Shown here one piece after another: positions 43,740-53,500 of a DNA stretch of 64,000 bases. Position numbers and translations under genes: made by a program. Numbering within the stretch: the first letter of the stretch is position 1; the number at the start of each line of letters is the position of its first letter. Source of the stretch: Euglena gracilis (taxonomy: Eukaryota; Euglenida; Euglenophyceae; Euglenales). The stretch is from the NCBI GenBank assembly GCA_039621445.1, contig CP154957.1:36296696-36360695 (forward strand), in the 5' to 3' direction. The notes below the pieces were generated by a model that saw only the letters and a program-made list of their open reading frames with translations, had not been told where the DNA came from and did no database searches.

Positions 43740-46084
43740 CCCCAGCAGGCTTCTTTTTAAGACCCCCGGGGGGGGGGGAGGGGGGGGTCCCCCCCACCCA
43801 CCCAGGGTGGCGCGGGACTCCCCCCGCCCCCCCCCCCCCCCCCCCCAAAACCGGGCCGCAAAAGGCCATTTCCCAAAAATTTCCGGCGCTTCGCGCGGAA
43901 AGGGTTTACCACGCGCCTCCGGGGCGGGCCCCCCCCCCCCCCGGGGGGGGGCCCCGCCCGGACACCCCCCCCCCCCCTCCCCCCGGGGGGGGGGGGGGGG
44001 GTCCGCTGACTTAAAAAGAAGCCTGATCCCCAGTTTTTGGTCTCCGGTGAGGTCTGGTGGGATCCGGTGGGATCCGGTGGGGATCCGGTGGGTTGCCTTG
44101 GGGGGGACCGGGAAAAAATACATGCAACAAGGTGGTTTGGAGCGAATTTTCTTTTGCATCATACAGCGGGTGCCCCCGGGGTCAGTGCCTTGGCCTCTTT
44201 TTTTTTTGTCCCACGTGAGCCACCTTTTGGCTCTATTTACCTCCCCCACATGGATTACCCCCCCCCCCCAATGAACCCCCCCCGGGGGTGTTATTTGGGC
44301 ACCCGGACTGGGCCCCCAGGGGGGGGGGTTATGTGGGGGAGGGGGTGTTATTTTTACATGGAAAACGAAAGGAAAACAGGGGTGTGTGTTATTTGGGCGC
44401 TCGAAATCGGCCCCCGAGGGGGGGTGTTATTTGGGAGGGGGATTTACAACCTCAAAAAAAAAGTCTCTTTTTTGGTCCTGACCTGCAACCTGCGACCGGG
44501 GGGCCATTATAGTGGGGTGGTTGTACAACAATGGGGGGGGCGTTTGGGGGTGGTTCGGGACGCGGGGGGGGGGGGGGTACGGGGGGAGGGGACGCGGGGG
44601 GGGGACGCGGGGGGGGACTGTGGCTCAACTGTCCTCATAAACCTTCATTGACGTCACCCAAAATTGGATGTATTTTTCCTTTGACCGACCAAAAAAATGT
44701 GCCCGGCCAAGATCTGGGACGCAGGACAAGACCAGGACGCGAGGGGGGCATGGGGGGAGATTTGGGGCCATAAATCCAGAAGAAAAATCTGTGCACGGAA
44801 AAAAAACCTCCGGTGGGGTCCAGTGGGATCCGGTGGGATCCGGTGGCTGTCCTTGCCTGATCTGCACCTAACACTCCAAATTTGATGTTTCACCTTGGTT
44901 ACTGTGTTGCGCTTTGCCGATGAAACAGACTGGCCCTCTCCTCTCACACAAGGATGGGGCTTTGCTGGATGGCTCTGGCCAAAACATGCAAAAAAGAAGT
45001 GGCAGCGCAGAGCCTGCTGAGAATCACCAAACACCCATCCAATAAAGAACCCATCGTTCTGTGCCACGCAACATTTCATTTGCAACAACTGACGCCATGC
45101 CTAACAGCAACGGGCTGGCTTTAAGCCCAGAGTTGCACCATCCGTCGCCCATCACATGGCCGGTCCGGATGATCCTTCCATGTTCCAAACCTTCCCCCGG
45201 AAGAGGGCAATGGGTGGGTGGGGTACACAATCCCTCTGGCCCAGTCCGGCCCGTGCCCTTCGAGTTCAAGGAAACCCGGGGGACTGGACCAGGGAGCAAT
45301 GACGGGCACCAAATGAAAGGTCAGGGGGTGGATGGGTCAAATGGGGCGCTGCACAGGCTCCATTCCCTCGGCCAAAGAGGCGGGTGGCAGTCGCCAGGCA
45401 AAGAAAAGAAACACATGAAAACAATGCCCTTGGCGGGAAAGTGTCAAAACCAGCGTTGAAAAGCGGGAGGGAAACCCACCCCAGACCCCGTGCAACCCGG
45501 CGGGGGAGGAGCGGTCCTCCTTGGGTGGCCGGTACAGCAAGTGGCGCCCGCGGCTTTGCACGCGCTGGGGCGGAACACTAAAAAAAAAAGACCCCCTGCA
45601 CGTTGCAAAGGATGCCAACTCTGTTGCGGCGAGAGGCGGAGAGCACTCCGTTCGGGGAGGCTGTCGGAGGAAGCCGGGATTGGGGGCTGCTAAACGGCAG
45701 GAAAGACATGCGTGCTTGTACGAACTGCACCCGTGGTCCTAACTCTGGAGAGAGGAAATTGGGGAGGGTGCCCGAGAGTGCCTGAGATTTTCACCCCCAG
45801 GAAAAATGGGCAAGGGGCACCAAACACTGGGCTGACCAAGGAGGGGTCTGGGCCCTCCAAGAAGCCGGGGGCGGGGTACAGGGAGGCAGGGAAGGGGCAG
45901 TGCCGCCGGAAGCGCCGCCCCTCTACCATATGGCGGAGGGGAGGCGCTCCGCCCTGTCGCCACGGCAGGCACGGCGGCGGGTGGCCCTTGCCAACCGGCA
46001 GGGTGGCCAGGGGCCAGGGATGGGGCGAAGGCAGGCTTTGGCCCCCGCCGGCGTGCCGTCACGCGTCACCCTCCATGTGGGGGC

Positions 46085-46124
<40 letters not shown>

Positions 46125-46180
46125 CCTGGCACTGCATGATGATGAGGTCCCACCTTGGAGCCAAAGCTTGATCAGGAGGG
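43740..46180. repeat. Dispersed G/C-tract repeats and flank of ISCA1
   Basis: 43,760-44,000 is a G/C-run block with a GGCGCTTCGCGC hairpin. 'gatccggtggg' units repeat at 44,050-44,095 and again at 44,825-44,850. 44,240-44,620 contains repeated 'ggggggtgttatttggg' units. 45,000-46,080 is GC-rich sequence with open frames on both strands but no recognised family. A GA microsatellite is at 46,085-46,122. Confidence 0.5.
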
Positions 46181-46184
46181 GGAA

Positions 46185-46202
46185 TTATACTGTGAATGAC
46201 TC
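46185..46202 (-). CDS. ISCA1: ISCA1 exon c (six-codon terminal exon)
   Basis: An 18-base exon, ESFTV plus TAA. The typical ISCA1 end, CGCGESF followed by two or three residues, is rebuilt only when the 312-nt nonconventional intron is removed. Confidence 0.88.
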   Translation of the reverse strand, partial: ESFTV

Positions 46203-46365
46203 GTTGTCAGGCACCCATTTATATCCATGCACATGGGTCGGTGGGGAATTGGTGAGTGTGATTGCATGCGTGCGCACGTGCGCGCGCGCATGCATGTGCG
46301 CGCATATTGTGTTGTGTTTGTTTGTGTTGTTGTGTGTGTGTGTGTGTGTGTGTTTCTGGGTTGTG

Positions 46366-46433
<68 letters not shown>

Positions 46434-47093
46434 GGGTTGTGTGGTGTGTGTGTGTGTGTGTGTGTTTTCCTCGGATCCTCTCCAGCGATGCAGCAAAGCA
46501 GCGGGTGCCTGCCCGTTGCAGCCGCACACCGCCTTGGCATTTGGGTTCAGGAACTCAAACTTCTCCTCCGTGGGGTTGGAGATGAAGTCCATGATGGTGC
46601 CCGTGATGTAGAACTCCGTCTCCGGGTCCACAAACAGGGAGACGCCCTTCTCCGTGATGGTTGTCAGCGGATCCTTCTGGGCGTCCCTTGCAGGGGCTCG
46701 TCTGGCGATTGATTGATGGGGGAGTGCAGACCGATGAATTGTCTGTAATTGGGCAACAGACTCCAAATGGGACAATGCTGTTTGTAAGGTGGCAAAGCTC
46801 TGCCCCCCCTGCCTATCTCAAGCTGCTGCCACCACCACCGCACCCTGACAGTTTCTCAGACAAGACAGCTTCCTCCATGGGGGGGGTCGGGTTGCTGCGG
46901 TGACCCGCCCCTGCCCAGTGCCGTTCCCGGCGTACTCGTAGTTCATCGTGTAGCTCATGCCGTTGCAGCCGCGCTTCACCACGCCGATGCGGATGCCGAT
47001 GGGCCGGTCCGCCCGCTGCTCCAGCAGCTCCTTCACCCGCGCTGCCGCCGCGTCCGTCAGGGAGATGGCCTGCTTGTTGCGGAACCGCGAGCC
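46185..47093 (-). CDS. ISCA1: ISCA1-type iron-sulfur cluster assembly protein
   Basis: A-type carrier that in mitochondria (with ISCA2 and IBA57) helps make 4Fe-4S clusters. Three exons: 47093-46917, 46685-46515 and 46202-46185. They encode AISLTDAAAARVKELLEQ and KRGCNGMSYTMNYEYAG, then KGVSLFVDPETEFYITGT and AKAVCGCN, then ESFTV and a stop. The three cluster-binding cysteines (one in RGCNG, two in CGC) and the C-terminal ESF are all present. Both introns are nonconventional and their removal is in phase. The N terminus is not certain: the first exon shown follows ACTGAAG, and an exon at 49,783-49,872 may join it in phase 0. Confidence 0.92.
46203..46514 (-). other. Nonconventional intron, ISCA1 second, with CA/TG microsatellite
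   Basis: 5' GGGCAGGCACCC and 3' GGGTGCCTGACAAC: CAGGCACCC pairs perfectly with GGGTGCCTG. CAG at +4, CTG at -8. Most of the 312 nt is (TG)n on the plus strand. Confidence 0.9.
46310..46470. repeat. TG microsatellite inside the ISCA1 intron
   Basis: Three (TG)n blocks separated by ttctgggttgtgt and ttgcgggttgtgtgg. The Val/Cys and Thr/His frames here are simple-repeat translations. Confidence 0.95.
46515..46685 (-). CDS. ISCA1: ISCA1 exon b (second conserved half)
   Basis: 57 codons, DAQKDPLTTITEKGV to NPNAKAVCGCN, including the Cys-Gly-Cys pair. Both edges lack GT/AG and are set by end-pairing. Confidence 0.92.
46686..46916 (-). other. Nonconventional intron, ISCA1 first
   Basis: 5' GGGCAGGGGC and 3' GCCCCTGCAAGG: CAGGGGC pairs with GCCCCTG, with CAG at +4 and CTG at -8. 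231 nt, phase 0. Confidence 0.88.
46917..47093 (-). CDS. ISCA1: ISCA1 exon a (first conserved half)
   Basis: 59 codons from GSRFRNKQAISLTDAAAARV through RPIGIRIGVVKRGCNGMSY to EYAGNGT. It carries the first cluster Cys. Its 5' edge (after CCACTGAAG) could be a weak AG acceptor. Confidence 0.9.
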
Positions 47094-47099
47094 CTTCAG

Positions 47100-49780
47100 T
47101 GGCCGCACGGGCGTAGGCCACCCACCCTGCCCGGAATGGCGTGGCAACCACTGGGAATCCTGGCCCTCCCCCAACGCACCCAAATGAATGGGTGCCGCTG
47201 CAACGTTGAACCACGACAAAATATGACACACCAACGTCATTTGGGAACAAGGAGGATTGTGCTGTGAGAAAAATAAATCAAGAAAATGGATTTCAAAAAG
47301 AAATAGAAAAATCCCCCTCATCAGGTCGGAAGTTCTTCTGAAATCATATCCATAATTTTGGGCTCCATCGCCTATGAAACAGATGACAAAGCCACCCTTT
47401 GCTGCAACGCAACCTCCCCATGCTGACGCGCCAGGTGTGCCCCCCCCCCCGATCTTGAGCAGGATGGGCCGCCTACGGCTGAGGCGGAGGCCAACCACAG
47501 CCGGGCCGCTCGCATGGCACAGTACGTGAAAGGGGAAGCACAATCCCTGTGTCCAGAGGGAGGGGGCAGATGTGGGCGGTGGGTTGTCCTTTGCCGGGAG
47601 ACGGGGTTCATAACAATGAAAAGAATCAATCGGATACTGGAAAAAGCGTGGTGGTGGGGGGGGTGGGGGGAGGGTGAGAAAACCAAGCTTGTCCCTGTCC
47701 TGCCGGTCGAGTGACATTATGGGGTCACCCTTCCGGAACAATTGGCCTGACACATCCTTTCCATAAATTGCAAAAATTGGCACCCCCACTAGCCTAAGTA
47801 AGTGGGGGGTGGGGTGGGGAGGTCAACCTGAAAATTTTTTCCCTGTTCCTGTGTGCATTTTCGGAATCGCTGTGAAATGTGCTTTCTATATTTGGGGGAA
47901 AAAACGGTTAAAATTCGTTGCACAAAAAATTCGCCAGTGGCATTTTGACTGTCATTTGGGGGGTGGGGGGGTCCGGGGGCGCAGCCCTCCCCCCGTGCAC
48001 AGCCAAAAAACTCACACTTTAGGACCATTTTTCAGGGGAAAACATCGAAGAATGAAAAATTTTCAAAAAAGGGGGGAGGGTTGTGTGTGAGGGTAAGTGG
48101 GGGGGGTGGGGAAAGAGGTCCAGGGGAGGGGCGCAGCCCCCCCCCCCCGGCGGGCACACCCAAAAATTCACACAGTTTTGCCTTCTCCCTTGAAAAAAAT
48201 GGCACCCGCGCCCGCGTCAGTGGGGGGTGCGGGAGGTGTGGTGTGGGGACAAATTGCTGGTGGGGACGCCAATTCTTGCAATACCTCGTCCTTTCGGACC
48301 TCTCCACTGCCCTCCCTGCATGGGCAACAGGGTGCCCAAATGAGCACACCGGAGGCATTTGCGTGTGTGGCAGGCCATATTCCAGGACACTGGGGCTGCA
48401 CCCCTCCTCGGTTGCAGCTCCCTGTCAACGGCGCCCAGCCCCCCTCAAGACCCGGACAAAATTTTTGGTACCAAGGGGTCCGGACCCACCCCCTGGGGGG
48501 GATGGAAGGGGGCTCCGGGGGGACTTTTGGGTCAATTTTAGGTTCCAAAAAAGATTTCGGTGCTTCTTGCCAAAAAAAAACAACACAACCCCCAAAATAA
48601 TTCCCTGGGTCCAAGGGGGGGGGTCTTATTTTTGGGGGGTCGACTTTTCGGATTTTGCTGAAAACTTCGACCGGAAAAAAGCCTTCCCACGGGCGGGTCA
48701 AAAAAACAGGTCCAAAAAGGGCAATTTTTGGCAAGGAGTGCCAATTTTAACACCAACAACGGGCGTATCGATAAACGTCAAAAATCACCCATTTTGGGGG
48801 CATTTCCACAATTTTGGGGGGTCTATTTTTTTGGATTTTCCCAAAAAATCCCAACAGGGGTCTAATTTTGGGGGGGTCTTTTAAGGGGGGTACCATGCGG
48901 CCAGACCTCACCCCTGGGGAGGGAAGGGGGCGGGGCCGAAACCATCCCCCCCCCCCCCGGCCACCAAAGTTAAAAAAAATCGCCGACCACGGACCCGCCA
49001 GCTGGAGCTGCACAGCTGCCAGACGCAAAAAAAAAAGCGGCTTCACCAGGCGGGCTGGCCTCACTCAAGGCCTCTCCTGGACAACACTGAAGCTGCTGAG
49101 GGCCCCTCGGACCGGTCGTCCTAACCCGCCCTCCTCCGTGCCGCATACCACATGCCGAGGGAAGCAGGGTGAATGTTTTAAAGGGATGCAGCCTGCGTTG
49201 GCGGCACGCATCGGCTCTATGGCATGCCCCCAGGGATCCACTGCACCACTGCGGCCGGAGAGGCAGGTCCAACTTGGTACCCCGTGGTGTGGGGGTTTAG
49301 GTTCTCTGGACCTTCAGGGTTTGCAGCTGTCTGTGGCATGCGCTGCTTCTTTTGTGATCATGCCCAAAGAGACGACCAGAATGCAAATAGTACAGATGGC
49401 AGAAGAGTGCTGCTAAGACCAAATCCATTGCCATCAATTGCACCTCAAAAGCTGCCTCAAAAGGAGCCGTTGGCCGTAGCAAGGCACTGGGTCATCCAAA
49501 GGACTTTAGCCCAAAAATATGGGCGCTTCCTGAGCTTCAGGATGGATATGCCATCCTGAAGCTCAGGAAGCGCCAAATTTTTGGGCTAAAGTCCAAAAAT
49601 ACTTCAAAGCGGCAAAGAGATATGGAACAGGGGGGAATATGCAACTTGGCCCTTCAAATTATGCAAGTCAAAAATGCAAAAAATGCAAAAAATGCAAAAA
49701 AATGCAACTTGTATAAAACCCCTGAGAAAAGGCTGGAATATAACAGAGTTTTGCTGCCTAAAATCCGTAAACATTGACTC
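47100..49780. other. Intergenic or intronic repeat region
   Basis: If exon 49,783-49,872 belongs to ISCA1, this is one GT-AG intron of about 2.7 kb. It holds G/C-run repeats (47,430-47,450; 47,960-48,150; 48,450-48,960) and a long hairpin at 49,501-49,594. No separate gene is supported. Confidence 0.5.
49501..49594. repeat. Long near-perfect hairpin
   Basis: The left arm (49,501-49,545) begins ggactttagcccaaaaat and ends cttcctgagcttcaggatgg. The right arm (49,551-49,594) is its reverse complement apart from a small mismatch and one-base gap near the middle. The arms are 44-45 bases and the loop is 5 (atatg). There is no coding sense. Confidence 0.92.
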
Positions 49781-49782
49781 AC

Positions 49783-49872
49783 CCCGGAATTGCTTGCAAC
49801 GGCAGCATATTCTGGCTCGCCCTCGTCCACCAAACCTCCTTTCAGAATTGATTCCTCTTGACTGTCGGCCAT
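49783..49872 (-). CDS. Candidate first coding exon (possibly of ISCA1)
   Basis: ATG preceded by CATTTCAGCTTCCATC, a good cis- or trans-splice acceptor. It encodes MADSQEESILKGGLVDEGEP and EYAAVASNSG in 30 codons and ends at a textbook donor, GTGAGT. Phase 0 is compatible with ISCA1 exon a. The sequence is acidic and not a mitochondrial targeting peptide, so it may belong to another, unseen gene. Confidence 0.55.
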
Positions 49873-49899
49873 GATGGAAGCTGAAATGACAAAAACAAA

Positions 49900-50460
49900 C
49901 TCGGAAAACATTCACTCCTCTGCAAAGCTGCCTTTAAATAAGATGAAAATATCAAAGACCCCAGGCAACTGCAGAGGGACCAGAGACAAAGCATGACATG
50001 GCGACCAACTACAAAAATTTTTCCAGGACAAAATATTTTATGCAAAATTATTTTATGCAAAAACAATGCAAAAAAATGCAAAAAAATGCAAATTTTGGGA
50101 AAACCTGATTATGGGAAAGAATGCAAATTATGCAAGTTGCATATCCCCCCCTGTACAGAATCGACCCAAGCTTCACGCACCATTTTGCCATGGGGCAGGT
50201 GGGCTGTGAGGTACGTGGGCTGAGAGGTTGAGTGGAGGTGCAAATACAGAGGACGACGCCGGGGACGCCCTGGACCCTCGCAGCCGGGACAGAAGAGGCC
50301 CGGTGGACGCGTGCCGCAGCGGGCGTGGGAGGGTGGGGGGGGGGGCGGGGCGGGGCAGGGGAGAGGGGGGGAGGGGGCAGCCACACGCCTCGCTAAAACG
50401 GATTGGGGACGGGGCATGGGGGACGGGGGGGGGGAAGCGGTCGCCGGCGCGGTCCGGCAG
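49900..50460. other. Spacer between gene ends
   Basis: Lies between the candidate ISCA1 start and the stop of the membrane protein gene. Holds A/T-rich sequence with tgcaaaa repeats and a G-rich part at 50,325-50,440. No gene recognised. Confidence 0.5.
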
Positions 50461-50465
50461 GCGAA

Positions 50466-50507
50466 TCACTGCCCCCCGCTGAAGGTGGCGGCGGCCTTCC
50501 AGATCTG
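50466..50507 (-). CDS. Membrane protein terminal exon
   Basis: QIWKAAATFSGGQ and TGA after a CTGACCGCAG acceptor, in phase 0 with exon H. The cytoplasmic-looking tail is short. Confidence 0.75.
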   Translation of the reverse strand, partial: QIWKAAATFSGGQ

Positions 50508-53500
50508 CTGCGGTCAGGGGCTTGCTTTTGGGGCGTTGGCATCATTTTTTTTGAGGGGGGAAGAGGCTTGGGGGGGGGGAGTGAACAAAATGTGCTGCCC
50601 CCACCCTGTGGGGATATGTCAGCGGCGGACGGTTTCCAGTGGAACAGTCGGGGGTGGAGGAAGCAAAATTGTGTGTGTGTGTGTGTGTGTGTGCAAGTTT
50701 GGGTTTTGTTTTTGTATTTTGGGGGGAGTCCCAAAATCGGCCCAAAAATTTTGGGGGGGTACCCAAAAATCAAATTTTTGGGTCTCCATTGACGACGAGA
50801 GAAATCCACGGGAAACAATGGTCGACATCCGCAGAGTCACAAAGGGGCTGTCGCTCAGAGTTGTCCTGAACACTCCCCGCCTCCTTGGAACACTTTCTGG
50901 CGTTTTTTTTCTTCAATAGTCAGACCTTCCCCCACCCAGTTAGTCCTTAGTTTAGTTTAGTTAGTGCAATTTTGAATCCTGAATTTTTTTTGGGCCACAA
51001 GGCCTTTCAAAATGCCCCAAAATGCAATTTTCTGTTCGAGACATGTAACCCCCCCCCAAATAATACCCCCCGGGGGAGTATTTTTTTCGCCTGAAGTCCC
51101 GGCCCGAGGGGGGGGGTATTTATTTCCAAAAAATTTTCGTTCTGTAGAAGCAAAAATAGTGCCAAAACCCACCCCCCTTTGAGGTCATTTTTTGTACTTT
51201 CTCATAAAATTTAGCATTTTTTGGAGGCCAGATGATCCAGAAAAATCGATTTTTTTCGTACTTCGTTGTCAGAGATTGTGATTTTTACCTACATTACCAG
51301 GTCAAAGATCCGGGCCTTCGGCCCGAAACCAGGGGGGGGGAGGGTATTATTTCGGTGGCCGAAGTCGGACCCCGAGGGGGGGGTATTATTGGGGGGGGGG
51401 TATTATTTGGGGGAAATAATAATCTGGATTCCAACGATCACCTCTCATCAGAATCCACAATTTTGTTGTGCCATCCCCCCCCGGTGTATAAACACCGGCC
51501 TTGAAAAAGCACTGCCCCCCCTGGTGCGCTTCCATCCTTTTGGACGTGTTGGACAGGAATCCTGCTTTGCACGCGGGGGGTCGGTGGTTCGATTCCGGCT
51601 GCAGCCCCAGGGATTATTTAAGGCCGCACCCCGGGGGGGGGGGTTGGGGTGGGTCCGCCTGGACCCCCCCCCCCAGGGTCCCAGAGGGGGGTGAGATAAC
51701 CTTTCTGGCGCCGCAGGCGCAGAAAATTTTGAAAAATGGCTTTTCTTGGCCAAAATCGGCCTTTTTTAGGTGGTTAGGGGCTAGGGGTTAAATTTTTCAA
51801 AGAGGGGGTCCCAAAAATACAAATTTTTGGTGCTTTTGGGGGGGGTACCCCAAAAACAAAATTTTGGGGGGGGACCCAAAACCCAAAACCCAACCTTGGT
51901 GTGTGTACATGTATGACAAATTTTTCTGACCCATTTTGACCACTTTTCTGCCCTCTTATCATTCTGACCTCTTCCGAACCCTCTGACTTCTCGGTGGACA
52001 CTTTTTAGAAAATTATGAATGGCCTGAAACACTTTAGACACCGTTCTGAGCCCTTTTCAAAATAGTCTTCCTTCAGGAAAGAGATGAATGAGTACCGTGG
52101 AGAGTCGAAGACAGTTTCCTGTGGGGGATGGGGATGGGGATGGAGATGGGGGTGGGGATGGCAATAGGTGTGGGGATGGGGAGGTTAAAGCCAAAGCAAC
52201 CCATGCTTCTGTGTAGAGGGAGATGACCAGCCCGTAGTAGGCGAAGCCGAAACTCTGGCAGACGAACTGCAGGTAGGACGACCAGTCAACCTGTGGCCCA
52301 CAAGACAACACTGGCACAAATCCGTGCAAAACAACGACATACAACTGGAATCGAAGAAACACAAAATTGGCGCACAGAGTTGATACAAAGAAATGGGGAA
52401 CACCCACTTCCTCCCTTCCAGGGGGTGTTCACCAGCATCAAATTTTGTAGCCACACATAATCCCTCTAATCGACGTTCCATTTCCAACCAATGAAGCACA
52501 ACAAATGTTATTGGAAAATAATTACCCTTGAACCCCAATGAGCCCCTTTCTGGCTTCGAGGTCCAGCTCCTTTTAACGCTCCTCCCGGAAAGTGGTGGTG
52601 GGTGCCTCGGCAGGCAAAAAAGAATACTCTCACGCCCCCCAAGGCGCTTGAACAAATAGAATGCCTAAAACATCTACATTGTGTAACTTAAACACCACAG
52701 GCGTTAACAAAACTGTCCAACTTGCTTTCCAGTTTCGAAACTTTGCCAGGGGGTGGCGCCGTGGCGATGCGTCCAAAGCGCCCACCCCCTGTAAAATACA
52801 GAAAATACAACAACATTCCAAGGCCCCTCTGGGGGGGGGGGGGGCTTCGCTGTTAAAAACAGTCTGCCCCATGTCGGACTGATGATCCGGACAAATTTCA
52901 AGCATGGTTTGCCGGAGTTCAAATTTGGTTCAATTCAAGCATGTTGGCTTGTTGTTGTGAGCGGTATGTGACAACCAAACAGGTTAAAAAAATCCAAACC
53001 AGCGCACTCCGCGCCAAGGTGTCACTTAAGCCTTCTTCTTTCCTTGCCAGTGCCCTCATACACCCCAACGTGCCATTCGGCCCACCCAAAGGGAAGATGT
53101 GACCCAGACACCTGTGTGTAGAAGTCGCGTTCCACCTCCAGCATGGCGGACACAAACAGCATGACGTTCAAGGCAACAAAGGCGGGCAATGATGCGTTGC
53201 CGGCAGGCTGCGCTGGAGGGCTTCTGCATTTTCAATTGTGGGCCCAAAGAACCGAAAATGGAGGAACACCAATCCTTCTGGGGGGGGGTTCCCACTCGAC
53301 CCGACCCCACGCTGTGGCAGTCCCCAAGCAAAAAAAAGACACGTCCCAAAACATTCCACCATGAAAAATCACAAAAAATGGTCTTATTTTGGTAAAATCC
53401 AGGGGGGATATGCAACAAGGCTCCTCAAAATATGCAAGGCAAAAAAAGCAAAAACCTGCAAAAAAGTGCAAAATAATGCAAAAAAAAACAACTAAGTTGA

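Noticed and set aside
46185-46775. A single 196-codon ORF containing the ISCA1 C-terminal half
   Set aside because: It is read through a TG microsatellite that is part of a nonconventional intron; the real protein skips it.
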